From Trichosphaerium sp. ATCC 40318 (lineage: Eukaryota > Discosea > Flabellinia > Trichosidae), in contig JALMLS010000336.1 in NCBI GenBank assembly GCA_038496445.1, positions 124,001-188,000 on the forward strand: a DNA stretch of 64,000 nt. The letters are read 5' to 3'. The position numbers were made by a program, and so were the translations under genes. The notes under the pieces are model-generated. The model saw nothing but the letters and a program-made list of their open reading frames with translations. It did no database searches and had not been told where the DNA came from. Shown here piece by piece: positions 1-11,653 of this stretch. The stretch's first letter is position 1. Each line of letters opens with the position of its first letter.

Positions 1-111
1 TGGTGATACATTTTTCTTTATCCGCTTATACTTGTGATGTGGGTCGAAAACTAGAAGACTCACCAGATGTTCAAATGCGGATTGTGTAATAAAATTTGGT
101 TCTTGCGCCAT
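1..111 (-). CDS. Start of an unidentified gene (partial, runs off the window)
   Basis: On the minus strand an ATG at 111 opens a frame that stays open to the window edge. It begins MAQEPNFITQSAFEHL and continues into a basic stretch, HHKYKRIKKN. A GTGAGT sits just after the leucine at residue 16, so a splice there is also possible. I do not recognise the family. It diverges from the RPC4 gene, whose ATG is at 531. Only the N-terminus is visible, so the function is open. Confidence 0.45.
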   Translation of the reverse strand, partial: MAQEPNFITQSAFEHLVSLLVFDPHHKYKRIKKNVSP

Positions 112-530
112 ATTGCCATGCCAGTAAGCTGGTGCATGCGTAAGAAATAAACTCATCGTTCAACGGTTTTTTTTATTTGGAACATAGCACGTGGTAACTT
201 GTGTATCTCTGGCTTTTGAGCTTCGTAAAACGACGAACAATGTTTAACGGTTTTGATAACAATACGCACCTGCGAGAAAATGATTATCTTCAGCGAGTGT
301 GGTCACATAATACTGCTTGGGGGCATACGACATGAAGAAATAAACACGTGATATCTCTATTGGAACATAAACACTGAGATATTCTAGTTTAACCATACCA
401 AGGCTTATTGTATCATTGGACGCTCAGCGAAGCGAGTTTGTTGGCTGCTAAGAGAAGTGTTGCGAAGAAATTTCTCAGATTATATTCAAGGACTTTCTCA
501 CTTCAACCATTTTGCTTTGTTAACGGCTTT
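112..530. promoter_or_regulatory. Bidirectional intergenic region with two CACGTG palindromes
   Basis: This 419-nt stretch separates two divergent starts, the minus gene at 111 and RPC4 at 531. It must hold both 5' UTRs and promoters. CACGTG occurs at 188 and 345. No TATA box is obvious. The open frame at 408-530 just upstream of RPC4 has no family signal and is more likely 5' UTR. Confidence 0.4.
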
Positions 531-2083
531 ATGTCAAAAGAGGATCCTCCAAAAAAACGTAAGCCGCCTACGTATAGCAGTTACACAGGCAGACCTGGAT
601 CAAGACCAGGCAGGCCAGGTTTACCAGGAGCAAGGCCTACGAATCGCTTGAGAGGTTTAAATACTCCACATGTACCTTTAGGCAAGTTAGAGACAAATAA
701 TAATTGCTCTAAAAGTAAACAGGTAGGGGATTAGCGTTTGCGCCTAATTTGCGTGGTACTGGTAAAAAGCGAGCGCCTACAGGCATTTTGGCTAGAGCAG
801 ATAGGAAAAAAAAGAATCGTGCGTTATATTACACGCGTATGGCCGCCTAGATGTTTAAATACGCGTAGAGGGTTACAGAATGGGTTATACACGGGCAATC
901 CCAAAACCAAAGGACGGAAGAGGAGGTCGACGCGGCCGAGGTAGAGGAGGAGGGTTCAAATTCGCGCCAAGGCTTGGGGGAACACGAACTAATTTACCAG
1001 GTAGTTGTTTATAGCTCTACACTATCTAATATATGCTCCAGAATCGCTAACAAACCCTGACGGCGAACTTAAAGATAAGAAAGAAACCGTTGAAAAGAAA
1101 TGGGACAGTACGACTTTTAAATACGTTACCATGTATCCTAAATCAACTATACAGAGAAAAAAATAGCACCTACAGCCCTAGAAATGAATATTAATCCTCT
1201 AGACTCAGGACATCCTATGACATTGCCTTTCCGAGATCCCAAAAAATTAAAACGAGAAAAAGTGAAGCAAAAGATTAATTCCTTAAAACCAGATCCTAAT
1301 ACAATGGATATTGATAACGAAGATAAAGATAAACAAGGTGGAAAGAGTGGTAAGGCTGCAGGTAAAGAAGAAGTTGAGGACGTCGCAGATAAAGTTGACG
1401 CAATGGAAATTGATGGAGAGGGTAGAGATATACGATATATAGGTTTAGAGGACTTACAATTACTTATTTAGATAGCACACAAGTTAAAAAGGAGGATGAT
1501 GATGACTCTAATGATATTTATTTCAAGTTATCTATGAACAAAGAAGGAGCAGCCGATTTATTCAGAGATGATACTGGATTGTTTGAAGGACAAGATTCTC
1601 TCTTTTTTGTACAGCTTCCTTCTTCTCTACCTTATAAAAAACCAGTTAAACAAGAAGACGGTCCAAAGAAGGTTGAGGAACCTGAGGACGATGTAAGGTA
1701 CCGTACAAAAGAGCGAACTGAAATCGGCAACAAATACAAACGTGTTTTTTCTTTGCTTTTTTTTTGAGACTGACACATTACTAGTGGCTTTAAAAACACC
1801 TTGGCAGAGTTACCAGAGAGTAACTTGGGTAAAATACGTATACATAAGTCTGGTAAGGTCACTATGAAGATGGGAGACGTTATTTTTGATGTAAGTTAAA
1901 ATTTGCTTTAAAATGTATTATTTTGCATCTGACGATTGTCCTTAGGTATCAGAAGGAATGCCAAGCGCTTTCTTGCAAGAAGTATATGGTGTATTTCCAG
2001 AAGAGGGTAAGCTTAACCAACTTGGTAAAGTTTCAGCGCGTTTGAATGTGACACCTTCTATTGATCATTTGATCAACTTGTAA
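531..2083 (+). CDS. POLR3D: DNA-directed RNA polymerase III subunit RPC4 (Rpc53)
   Basis: RPC4 is a peripheral Pol III subunit that pairs with RPC5 near the lobe and acts in initiation, termination and reinitiation in the nucleus. The N-terminus (MSKEDPPKKRKPP) is basic and rich in Gly, Pro and Arg. Exon 2 gives FAPNLRGTGKKRAP and a later exon an RGRRGRGRGGG run, as in RPC4 N-termini. The middle is acidic. The C-terminal exons carry EGQDSLFFVQLPSSLP and then SGKVTMKMGDVIFDVSEG, the diagnostic RPC4 C-terminal motif, ending at TAA 2083. I infer about six introns. Two are only about 30 nt (837-868 and about 1441-1470) and are needed to keep frame. The first intron seems to use a GC donor (GCAAGT). 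The exact joins near 1100-1180 are uncertain. Confidence 0.88.
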
Positions 2084-2317
2084 GCTCGCCCTACGCCACT
2101 GTGACCTACTTGGTGAGCATTTTAACTATTCTTGTACAATAAACAAAAAAAACATTCCTCTTAGCGTTGTAGTATGTACTTAAACGCAATGACATGCATA
2201 CCTAAGATTTCCTAAAAACAAAGAAGCATTGTCAGAGCGTATGCGGTCAATTTTCAAGAACTTTTCGTTAAGTTGATTGGGAACGGACCTTAAAACCATA
2301 ATTAAAGCGTTTTGCTT

Positions 2318-5081
2318 ATGGCAGCACCTGCGCCACGTGGTGTTTTCAGCATTAAGACGTTACTTAATAAACAAGACGATCGAGCAGAGTTAGTGGGTTT
2401 TTTTTACATATTTTGAGCTTATTATTACGCCAGACAAGTAAAAAAAGAAGCGTCTAGGGACTTCTACAATGATATTGATAAGTTTTTGAAAACACATGGC
2501 AGAAAGACTGGTAATGTGTTGATAGTTTAATTACGTCTTCGTAACATCTCTGATAGCCGGTGCTATCCCTGAGATAGAAATTCGATTGGGTAGAACGGTA
2601 GATAACCGCTATTTGCCTGGATTATCTAAAAGGAAGTTTCAATACCTTCTAAAGTGCCTAAAGGAACGTTATCGAGGCCAGCAACAACTCCCGCTTCGTA
2701 AAACCGTAGATTACTACTTCGACAAGAACGTACGGATAATTACAGGCTTTAGATACAGTAAATAGTATAATTTTACATCTGCGAAGCGTCACGCAGTTTT
2801 TTATTGATTTTAACGCCATTTTCCACTGTATCCATGATAATCGTTGTATTAACTTTTTTTGTAATGTAGACTTACGGAAAAGGGCGTATAACTGTTGATA
2901 TGATAGGTGGTCGTACTTTTGAGATCACCAAGACGACGCTCGCCAACGTAAACATTATTCATGATCAATACACTTGGCGGTACGTCAACGCACAGAGTAT
3001 TTAAAATGAAGTCAAAAAAAATTCTCATTCAATTGAGCGAGTTTTGGCGTTAAACTCTTTGTGACTGATGTTTTTTGTAGATGTTCATCTTGTAATGAAA
3101 CGGATGAGACGCCTTATCTTGATACTATACCAAACGATTGGGTTCTAAAGCGAGGAAAGGTAAACAACCACAAAACAATAACCATAGAGAACTCAATCAA
3201 TTGATTGAAAAAAGCCTTTTTTTTGTTCTCTCAGAGATTAAAATCCACACCAATATCCATACACGCATATGTATATTACTTACTAGACCATGAAATGTAT
3301 TTTAACATTATTCAATTACATAGAAACGATGGAAGTTTGTTGACTCTGATCACCCTTACTGGCGTATTGATGTGACTGAAATTAGTACATATTATCCGCG
3401 TATAGAACACCCTGTTCGTAGTTACGAAGCAGAGATTGAATTACTTTCTCAAGTCGACGATATTCATGATACAAAGAAACGAGCATCTATACTTCACTAC
3501 GCTCTAAAGATAATAACAATGATAGAGAATATAATCGATAAAGCCGGGACAGAACAAAGTCTAATTAAATCGCTTATAAATACCGTTGAGGTTAATAGGA
3601 ACTCAGCTGTTGGTAAAGTACGTAGTGGTAAAGCCGTTTTAGAGCGTTAACGTTAAATTCGAATACTTACAGCTTTTTTTTTGTTAGGCAGCTATAGATT
3701 CGTGTTTTAAATGTTTCCCAGTCGGTACTCTTCGCGAAGGAGATCGTTTTCCTGTACGCCATCGTTGGCTTTTTTTTGAACAAAATCGTTTTCAAGACTT
3801 GCCATTTTAGGCTTTTTTTTTTTTTTTGTCAGACTCGTTCGGTTTTTTTTTTTCGGATTGTTGTTCCTTTTGTTGACTTGGGTATTTTAGGGATCTATGC
3901 CTGTATCGTTTGGTAAAACGGCATTACGTGTAATAAGAAATGGAGACTACTTTGTATCCGAAAAAACAGATGGAGAGCGTTTCTTTCTTCTTATAAACTC
4001 TGACGGAGTTTATTTAATAACAAGAAAATTCGAAGTCTATGAGGTACGTTCAGTTTTTCTTAATTTTTTTTTTTTTCGGTTTTGAGTCGAGTCACTTAAA
4101 CGTCTTGTAACCTGGTTTATTGTTTTCTTTTGTTTTCTAATACACTTATTTATAAAGATTAAATTCCCTTTGCTCCAAAAAATACTCTCTGATGATATTG
4201 GTGATGGTAACGGAGCTAACAAAGTGACTTTGCTTGATGGGGAGTTAGTCCGAAATTTAACAATGTCGAAGCCTCAATTCCTTGTCTTTGACATCTTAAC
4301 GCACCGTAGTCAATATATGGGTGATAAAGAACTTCTTAGGCGTCTAGAGAGTATTGGTAAAATAATTAAAGTTACAAGACCACAAGCAACACCACAGGAC
4401 CCGTTCATGATGAACTCTAAAAAATTTTATTTCAAAAAAGATTTCAAATCATTGCTTAAAGAGATGGACCTTGTCAATCATGTTTTTACTGATGGTAAAA
4501 CAAGAACTCATAAAACAGATGGTATCATATTCACACCAACAGAAGCTTATTCATGCTATGTAACAGATAACCTATTTAAATGGAAATTCCTTGAAAAACA
4601 AACAATGGATTTCAGAATCGAACAGACAAAGTACAATGACATGTTATGGAATTTTTACTGTGTCTCTGGTAAGGGTAGTACTCTTACAAAGAGGAACGCT
4701 AGATTACTACCTGATGAGCATAATCTGCTATTATCTGATATAGCAGATGCTTATCCTAAAGAAGAGAATAACGGACCTGTTATTGGTGAGTTTTCTTTTG
4801 ATCCAAAATATGGTGTTTGGAGGTATCATACTTTACGTCCGGATAAACCTTATTCGAACCCTGTTACTACTATTATTGAAACACTTGAAGCTATTGCAGA
4901 GAATATTACTATAGATGACCTCAGAGAGGTTTGTTGCTTTGAAGCAAAGAGGAAGCCAAGCTCAGATGGTAGTCAAGAGAGACCTGCTTCAAACAGTAAT
5001 AGAGAGAGACCGAGCACTGACTCAAATGACCAAAGACCAACAAAACGTCAAAAAACTAAAGATGAGAATAGTCAATTGTGA
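2318..5081 (+). CDS. Fused mRNA 5'-triphosphatase (TTM type) and guanylyltransferase
   Basis: This bifunctional mRNA capping enzyme is spliced from about ten exons into roughly 670 residues. The N-terminal half is a metal-dependent tunnel triphosphatase of the Cet1/poxvirus class. It has the beta-strand motif PEIEIRLGR (about 2570-2600), a central VDYYFDKNVRI segment, HPYWRIDVTE (about 3350-3380) and the closing acidic strand SYEAEIEL. The C-terminal half is a GTP::RNA nucleotidyltransferase. It has GSMPVSFGK, the active-site lysine motif EKTDGER (Lys at 3963-3965), LLDGELV, TDGIIFTP and FKWKF, followed by a W..HTLRPDK motif and a low-complexity Ser/Arg tail. The frame runs through the junction exon (3687-3755) with no stop, so one polypeptide is inferred. 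No methyltransferase domain follows. Animals and plants use a cysteine-phosphatase triphosphatase instead. Fungi encode the TTM and GTase as separate proteins. Confidence 0.87.
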
Positions 5082-5777
5082 GCAATTTGATAACTTCACA
5101 TGGGTTTGACAAAAAAAAAAACCAAAAAAAAAATAAAGAATAAAGTTATTTCTCTTGCATTGTCACTTTTATCGCTGCTCACTTCATGACCTTCGCTGCA
5201 GCCACTTCATGCGGCGCTTTCATCTATAACACGTGCACGAGGTGGTATAAACCCAGAGGGCAAACGTTGAAGAGTGGAGGCAAGTAAAATCTGACAAGCT
5301 AGAATGTCGAAGTTTGATAACTTAACACTATATAGTGAACCACAACAGTATGGAGTACTTGCTTCTGTTTTTGAGTAAGTGAACACTCAACATCTTTACC
5401 AGTTGTCCTCATCTTCGTCGCTTGTACACTCCTTGTACTTTTGACAGCACCTGGTTTAGCCAGCTATAGCCGTTAAACGCTCACCGAAAATGAGTGTGTT
5501 AATACGCTTTTGGCGTAGTGGTATATACTATGCGACACACCTCTTTCCTGAAATCACATACCAGATAGTTTAGGTTGATTGCTTGTTTTATTTGTGGTCC
5601 ATTTCAAAGCGTCTTAACTTATTCCTTTCAATTGTCGTTAAAAAGCAAACTGACTTGCACTTACCAACACAGAGAACATTTGCATAGTAGTATTCCGTGA
5701 CGTTCTACTAACCTAAGTATAGAGTCATAGTTTTCACATTATTGTGTTTGTTCAAATCATTTTCTTGACTGTTCAGT
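5082..5777. other. Intergenic; one very short possible gene
   Basis: The stretch lies between the capping gene and the 3' end of the F-box/NHL gene. An ATG at 5304 begins MSKFDNLTLYSEPQQYG. A good GTAAGT donor follows about 70 nt later and an acceptor near 5401, giving at most about 45 residues of unknown nature. CACGTG is at 5230. I see no other coding signal. Confidence 0.3.
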
Positions 5778-7026
5778 TTATAGCTCTAGTTTTATTTTAT
5801 TTATACTGGTACTATCAGAGAAGTACATATAACCTTGATGATAAACTAAACCCATGGGACCGTCAAGCTCTGAATCAAGTTTAACTTTCACAACATCTTC
5901 TGATTCTGGAAAAAGACGAAACAACCCTTTTACGTTGAAGTAATATACACTATCTAGTATTACCTAGTTAGTATCACAAGAGGTTTAATTAAATATATGT
6001 GAAACATGTTACTGATAGTAAGTGTTATTTACCTCTAGCACAACAAAGATACCAGCCACCGCTTATACAAGATGATGTACATATCTTTGGTATTTTATCA
6101 TTCTTGAGATTCATCTTCCATACAGCCCTCGTTGTACGTATAAACAAGTTCCCTTTCCTATCCATATCGACGCCTTTTGGTGCTCTGAACGGAGCTAGTT
6201 TTGATGATGAAATTATACGGAATATTGAAGAACTGTCATCAAGGATATTGATTGTTTGATTGTCACTGTCAGTAAAAATAACTTGATCATTTTCTCCAAT
6301 GACGACACCTCTTATCCATCCTTTACCGGAATGAACTGCTGATATATCTCCCGTAGATGAGTTAATTTTTTTCACACTCTTGTTGATGAAACAAAAGTTA
6401 GTAGGAGAAATCACTCAAAGAGTGCACGCCACTATTGAAAAAAAATTGTGTTTCTACTTTCTAGTAAAATCACGTGCCCTATTGGCTGCGTCAGCGATAT
6501 AAATATTATTCTTACTATCCACTGCGACATCATGAGGGTATGAAAGACTACCACCTGCGCATTCAAAGGTTGAAACCTCGTTAGTCTTCAAACAAAGTTT
6601 GCGAATGCGATGGTTTTGATTATCAGTTATAATAAGCTAGAACACAGTTATTTCGCCAGAAACGTTAATAAACACGTACGTTATTATCAGAATCGAACGC
6701 TAAACCGCGTATATCATCAAATACAGCAATATCGGCTGAACCTTGTTTTTTGTTAAACCAAGTGCTGTAATAGCGTTTAATAATTATGTACCATCTACAT
6801 AGCCGAGTGTTTGACCTGTTACGCCAATAACTTTGTAAATTGTTGAAAGCTCCTAAACTTCACTTAGAACTCATAAATTCGCCATAACGTTACGTTCTTT
6901 GTGTAACCGACAAGATTTTGTGAGGGAATTAAACTGAGAGCAAGTCTGAGCCACTGATGAAAGATCTGACGGCGTCATGACGAATTCTAGTATGTGTAAA
7001 ACCATTTCTACAGGTAATGTATCCAT
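5778..7026 (-). CDS. F-box protein with NHL-type beta-propeller repeats (copy 1)
   Basis: The predicted protein is a substrate-recruiting ubiquitin-ligase subunit. It has an N-terminal F-box (MDTLPVEMVLHILEFVM then a TCSQFNSL core) followed by NHL/SMP30-like propeller blades, such as GVDMDRKGNLFIRTT and a G.A.D..GNL.I pattern spaced about 45 residues apart. The stop is at 5778. At least six exons are inferred. One intron has a GC donor reading GCACGTG (CACGTG at 6471). It is closely related to the gene at 20765-22166 in exon sequence, intron positions and even parts of introns, so this is a recent duplication on the same strand. Propeller substrates cannot be predicted. Confidence 0.78.
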
Positions 7027-7129
7027 TGTTGCAGCGGAAATAGCGCAGGATCAGGCCACATATGTCAACCTTAGTCAAATGATGGTACATTGTCACGTGA
7101 CAAGGTATTTACTTGTTTTGTTTATTCTT

Positions 7130-8898
7130 TTACAGTTGCAACAATAACATTACAATCAAGGGTATTACCAATCGTACACCTGATATTAAACTACAATTAC
7201 TGGTTTGTGATATAACTACAGAAGGTGTTGGCGATGTTGTTGTAGAAGTTGATGGCACGCTTGGTGTTGGCGTTGCTGAAGCAGTAGGCGCCGTAGGTGT
7301 ATTTTGCATTGTTGGCGCTTCTGTAGGTATAGTAGATGGCAATGATGGTACAGCAGTTGTAGGGATAGCTGATCTTGGGGAGACTGTTGTAGGTGTATCA
7401 GTAGTATGTGGGTTTGTTGTAGGTAAAGTTGTTGGTAGAGCAGTTGGAGCAAGTGTAGTTGGAGTAGTTGTTGTCGGTGGTAAAGTCGTAGGAGGTAAGG
7501 TCGTTGGCGGTAAGGTAGTAGGAGGTTGCGGTAAAGTTGTTGGAGGTGCAGTTGGCTCAAGTGTAGTTGGAGGGGCTGTTGTTGGAGGTAAAGTTGTTGG
7601 AGCAACTGTTGTTGGCGGCAAAGTTGTTGGTGGCGCAGTTGGAGCAGTTGTCGTTGGTGGAGTAGTTGTTGGTGGTGGCGTAGGTGGTGGAGGAGCTAGA
7701 ATTACTTCAGCTTTGAAATCATCTTCAGTCACAATGTCAAAAGGATCTATTTCAAGCCTAGTAGTGGCGGTATATCAGTATTTTCAAGTTGTATATGTAA
7801 GGCGTACATGAGTGTTGTTGAGTCTGGAAATGATAAACCAACTGGAACAGGGAATGTAACAATACCAAGTGAAGATGCTGAGAAAGAGGTATTAGAACTT
7901 TGGTAAACACCATTTTTTATGTATTTTTAAATTGAAACAAGTGGTAAATGGACGTACCCGATGGATTATACTCAGCCCAATTGACTCGGGCATACAATTT
8001 AGGAAATCCAGTATTTACTAGTATAGACTCAATTCTAACCGTGACTGTATTACCATCAATGTCAACATCAACAATTAGCTGTGAGGGTTGTGGGAAACTT
8101 GATTCTATGCTTGTATAATTTACAGGTACATTCACTGAGGGTGTTGTAATACTGCTTTCGTAACCAGATGTTAACAAATCAGAAAAGCTGATATTTACAA
8201 GTGTTCCTTCATCTATTTTTTGGGTTTTGTGTCAGTAAACTTCAGATGTAAACATTTTAGACAAACAACGGACTTACCAATGATGGTGGGCTGTTCGGGT
8301 AAATCAATTTCAACAGTATGTGTTCCCGCGACGTACGCATTGCTGGGTATGTATACTCTAAAGGCACGTTAAAACCAGAACAGGTAAATATGTGGTGAGC
8401 GTACTGTATTGATGTTGAGTTTGGAAATGAGACTATCATTGATGACGCTACACCTCGTGGAAATGAATTTGATTCAATTATAGCATCTAAAAACTCGAAT
8501 AAGGTCTTTTCAGTTACTTCATTTGATGTGAATTTTGATGTACCTGCTGTGTTGTAGGGTGATAGATCTACAATAAAGTAGTACTCGCCAAAGAAAGATG
8601 CTCCAGTAAATACATAGGAAACCGATATTGTTGTAAACGATACATCCAGTTGTGCTGTAAATGCAGAACCAATTGTAAATTGAGATTCTAAGGCAGAGTC
8701 GTTCACTGTGACCATCGACTCTGGAAATAAGTTTGTTGAAGTCGGTGATGATCCTGCAAATATAGATACAACAGATCCCTCCGCTATTAAATAACGTTAC
8801 CGAAAATGTGGAATTAATCTGGTATTCGTACTTGGTTGTGCGGAAATGGAGTGTATTATGAGATACAAGACGACTAATGAAATGAAGAGTTGATGCAT
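7130..8898 (-). CDS. Mucin-like secreted protein with GPI-anchor-type tail
   Basis: Exon 1 encodes a clear signal peptide (MHQLFISLVVLYLIIHSISA). Next come two beta-rich units of about 110-150 residues that look like diverged copies of one domain. Compare AFTAQLDVSFTTISVSYVFT with LIVDVDIDGNTVTVRIESIL, and the shared Y[N]..GTS ending. A stalk of about 120 residues follows (about 7300-7690), almost entirely TTxPPTT/APTT repeats, which are ideal O-glycosylation sites. The protein ends in a short hydrophobic segment (VRLVIPLIVMLLLQL) with no cytosolic tail, typical of a GPI-attachment signal. Introns use GTACGT/GTACGA donors. The plus strand of the stalk gives a Val/Gly-rich open frame that is only a shadow. 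Likely a cell-coat protein; the head domain family is not recognised. Confidence 0.78.
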
Positions 8899-9132
8899 TG
8901 ATAGTTTAAGTATTTGAAAAACGACTTTCGATTTTCACATGAACTACTCCACTGTGGATCATTCTTACCAAATAATCCAATTATTGTATGCAATGTAAAA
9001 TGAGTGTTAAACCAAAGAACAATCACTTCTTCACTGGAGGAAGTGACAACTTTGAAACATAGTGGTCTCGTTCAGTGAACGTTGCAACTCGCAAATCCAC
9101 GGAAAAAATGATGTACAAAGTCGGTTTTATTT

Positions 9133-10433
9133 TTACATTAGACAGCACCTATCAGAGCTATTATGAATGTTTGAAATTCTATACTGTAGACCCATTAATG
9201 TTGCTTCATAGAAAGCTACAAACGCAATTATTTGTTTGAAATCAAAAATTAAATTAAAAAAAAAATTGGTTTTACAAGTCACGTGCCATCATTGACACCT
9301 GAATTATCCTTTGCACTTGTTTCAACATAACTATGCGCCTAGAAATTAATTTAAAAATTGTAGCATAAAACTGGATAAAGGGCGCATTGACATACACCTA
9401 TTGCAGAAGCTAATTGTTTTCCTTGTTGGAAAGAAATATGCTTTTCATTCTCATCATCTCTGATATCTAACTTATTACCAACAAGTAAAACAGGTACACC
9501 TGGTGTATGGTAATTGATTTCAGGACTAAACTGAAACAAACTAGCTTCAGATGACGAACAACAAAATGCTAACGTAACTGTAGTTGTAATCTTATCAAAA
9601 CTATATTTGTTGGTAAGATCAAAAACGAGTACCATCACATCCTAAATAAATGACGGAGTTAAATCAAAACCAACATATCTATATCTACTAGATTAAGTGA
9701 ATGCTAAATACAAACAGAGTATCAGATTATTCCTTGTAGACTCAAGTTGAGTTGTTGTTTTTTCAAAAAAGCCTCATTAGATGACAGGCTTTGTTCAACA
9801 AACAGAGAGAACAGGATTGGTTTGGAGTAGAATAAACTCTCGGTGGCTCTAATGCAACACACGAGTAAGTGTTTATCTATTCCTCTTTTCATTATGCGGG
9901 TAATATGGCAGACTCAAAGTTAAAGAATGCGTGTTGGAGTTGTCACAAAATGTGTCAAAGTTGAAAGGACAATAGCACGTGATTGGCGTTAAAAACTTAC
10001 GTACTGCGTTAGTATAACCCAGCGGCCGTAATCTATCATAATCTTCACCTCCTGGAGGGGTGTCAACTAACTCTAAACAACAAATGGGTTTTTTACCTTT
10101 AATACCTAAATTACGCACCCAATACTGTTCGCCCGCATTTTGTTGAAAAAGGGTGTCTTGAGTACATTTAGATAATATTTTATCTTTAAACGTTTAAACG
10201 TGCTTTACTCTATCGTGAGTGCTTGGCGTATAGTCTGGCGAGAACTGATCTTACAGTAGGCGTTATTTTCAATTGTGGAGCGTTTTGTACCATCAACGAA
10301 TCTAAACAACAAACTAGTCTTTCCTTGGCGCTGTAAGTACCTTTGTAATGGCGTACGTATTAAAGTTCAACATACCAACGTTAAAGTGGCCTGTTAGAAC
10401 TACTTTGAGAGGGTGCTCGGCGGTACCCTCCAT
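9133..10433 (-). CDS. Atypical Rho-family small GTPase with CaaX box
   Basis: A membrane-anchored Ras-superfamily switch, closest to Rho by the motif GGEDYDRLRPLGY. The P-loop is GHFNVGKTS, formed across a GTATGT intron. Switch I has the Thr of STIENNAY. The G4 motif is VGNKLDIRDD, the G5 is ETSAK, and the last exon ends DRCCLM-stop, a prenylation CaaX box. Two catalytic features depart from the family. The residue equal to Gly12 is Phe, and the DTAGQE motif is replaced by DTPPGGE, with one extra residue and Gly where Gln61 should be. Slow or no intrinsic GTP hydrolysis is expected, as in Rnd-type proteins. The last intron (9216-9286) uses a GC donor, GCACGTG. A fourth-exon intron of about 360 nt contains CACGTG at 9976. 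Gene order gives no hint of effectors. Confidence 0.85.
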
Positions 10434-10519
10434 AACGAATATAATACCTATTTTAACACCACTTAATACAGTAATATGTCTTAGGCGACTTTATTCTACC
10501 AACCAACACATTTCTTGAG

Positions 10520-11230
10520 ACTGAACTAGGATTGACGTTTAATGTGACTGGTTGTGTGGATATCAACGGAACAGTGGAATTGGAAGAAGACAATGAAACA
10601 AGTTACAAGTTGCTTTGAGATTCGGAGTTTGAACTGTAAGATAAGTCTCAGCGATGACTTTACAGCAGCCACACCAAATTGTGTTCTTGATGTTACACTT
10701 AACAGTAGGTAGAAAATATGGCGCTGTTAACAAACGATTACTTGCTGATATACTTTTATTAACAGGGCAGGCAACAATACTGAGACCACCATCGTGCGAT
10801 TGTAATAATTACTATTGTACTCGCTGTTCCCAAGATTAGACGCGGAATACTGCCATTTAGAGACTATGAAAAAACACGTGCAAAAACAATAAAATAATAA
10901 GATTGTAACCCATACAGATTACCTACCACGTTTTAGTGAAACCACAATTAGTATACTATTCTGTTGAACCTACCAATGCTCGCTACTCCATAACATGTGA
11001 TCCTCGTTTTGGTTAAATCTTTCCAGGATCTAGATCTAGCGCTCGTGTAGTACAAGAAGCTGTATGTTTTCTTGTACAAACCATGACAAAACCATGCGCT
11101 AGTTGGTATGTGCGAATTGTTTAAAAGAACTACCCTAGTACCATAAAACTCGAAATAGTAAATGGTTTTTTTGCTCTTGGGTTCTACTCTTTCTGATGTA
11201 TGGAGAAAACCAACCACATTGAAAAATATG
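10520..11230 (+). CDS. Unresolved multi-exon or decayed extracellular-protein gene
   Basis: I cannot build one continuous model, but several plus-strand pieces look coding. They are a TGCVDINGTVELEEDNETSY segment (about 10530-10615), SDDFTAATPNCVLDVTLN (10650-10710), LAVPKIRRGILPFRDYEKTR (about 10820-10880), YYSVEPTNARYSITCDPRF (about 10955-11010) and ARVVQEAVCFLVQTMTKPCA (about 11040-11100). The first resembles SNCAVLNGTLRV in the DNRLRE membrane protein at 33.7 kb, so it may be a related or relic gene. No start codon with a signal peptide was found. The span 10434-11653 otherwise shows nothing. Confidence 0.35.
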
Positions 11231-11653
11231 GAATCACGCTAGTTATACTCACTTATGATACCACACCATAGAAATATAGTAGATCTATCATAGTAGTGTC
11301 CGCACATGAAAAACATTACGAACTTTCGTTTTCTGTTTGATTTTACTATCACTTTGTTTCCTTATCTTCACGCCTACAGAATACGCGAACAAAAGGTATC
11401 GCCATGTGATCGAAACGACACGGGGTCTGTTTACCCGCAGCTCGCTAGTTATTTTGTACACTGCTCGTAATATTCGCTTGCTCCCGCTTGTCGTTTCTCC
11501 GCACGTGTAGGCACAATACATATAAAGTCTGTCTTTCTCTACCTAGCGCTAGGTTAAGTTTGTGTGTTCGTTTTAAAACTCGCCATAAAAAAGCAGAATC
11601 TCGTGAACATATCGTTAACAGCAACTCTTGAGCTTTCAAAGCTTGTTGTAACT

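Noticed and set aside
7113-7811. Long Val/Gly-rich open frame on the plus strand
   Set aside because: It is the antisense of the Thr/Pro mucin stalk; the minus strand has signal peptide, exons and GPI-type tail in frame.
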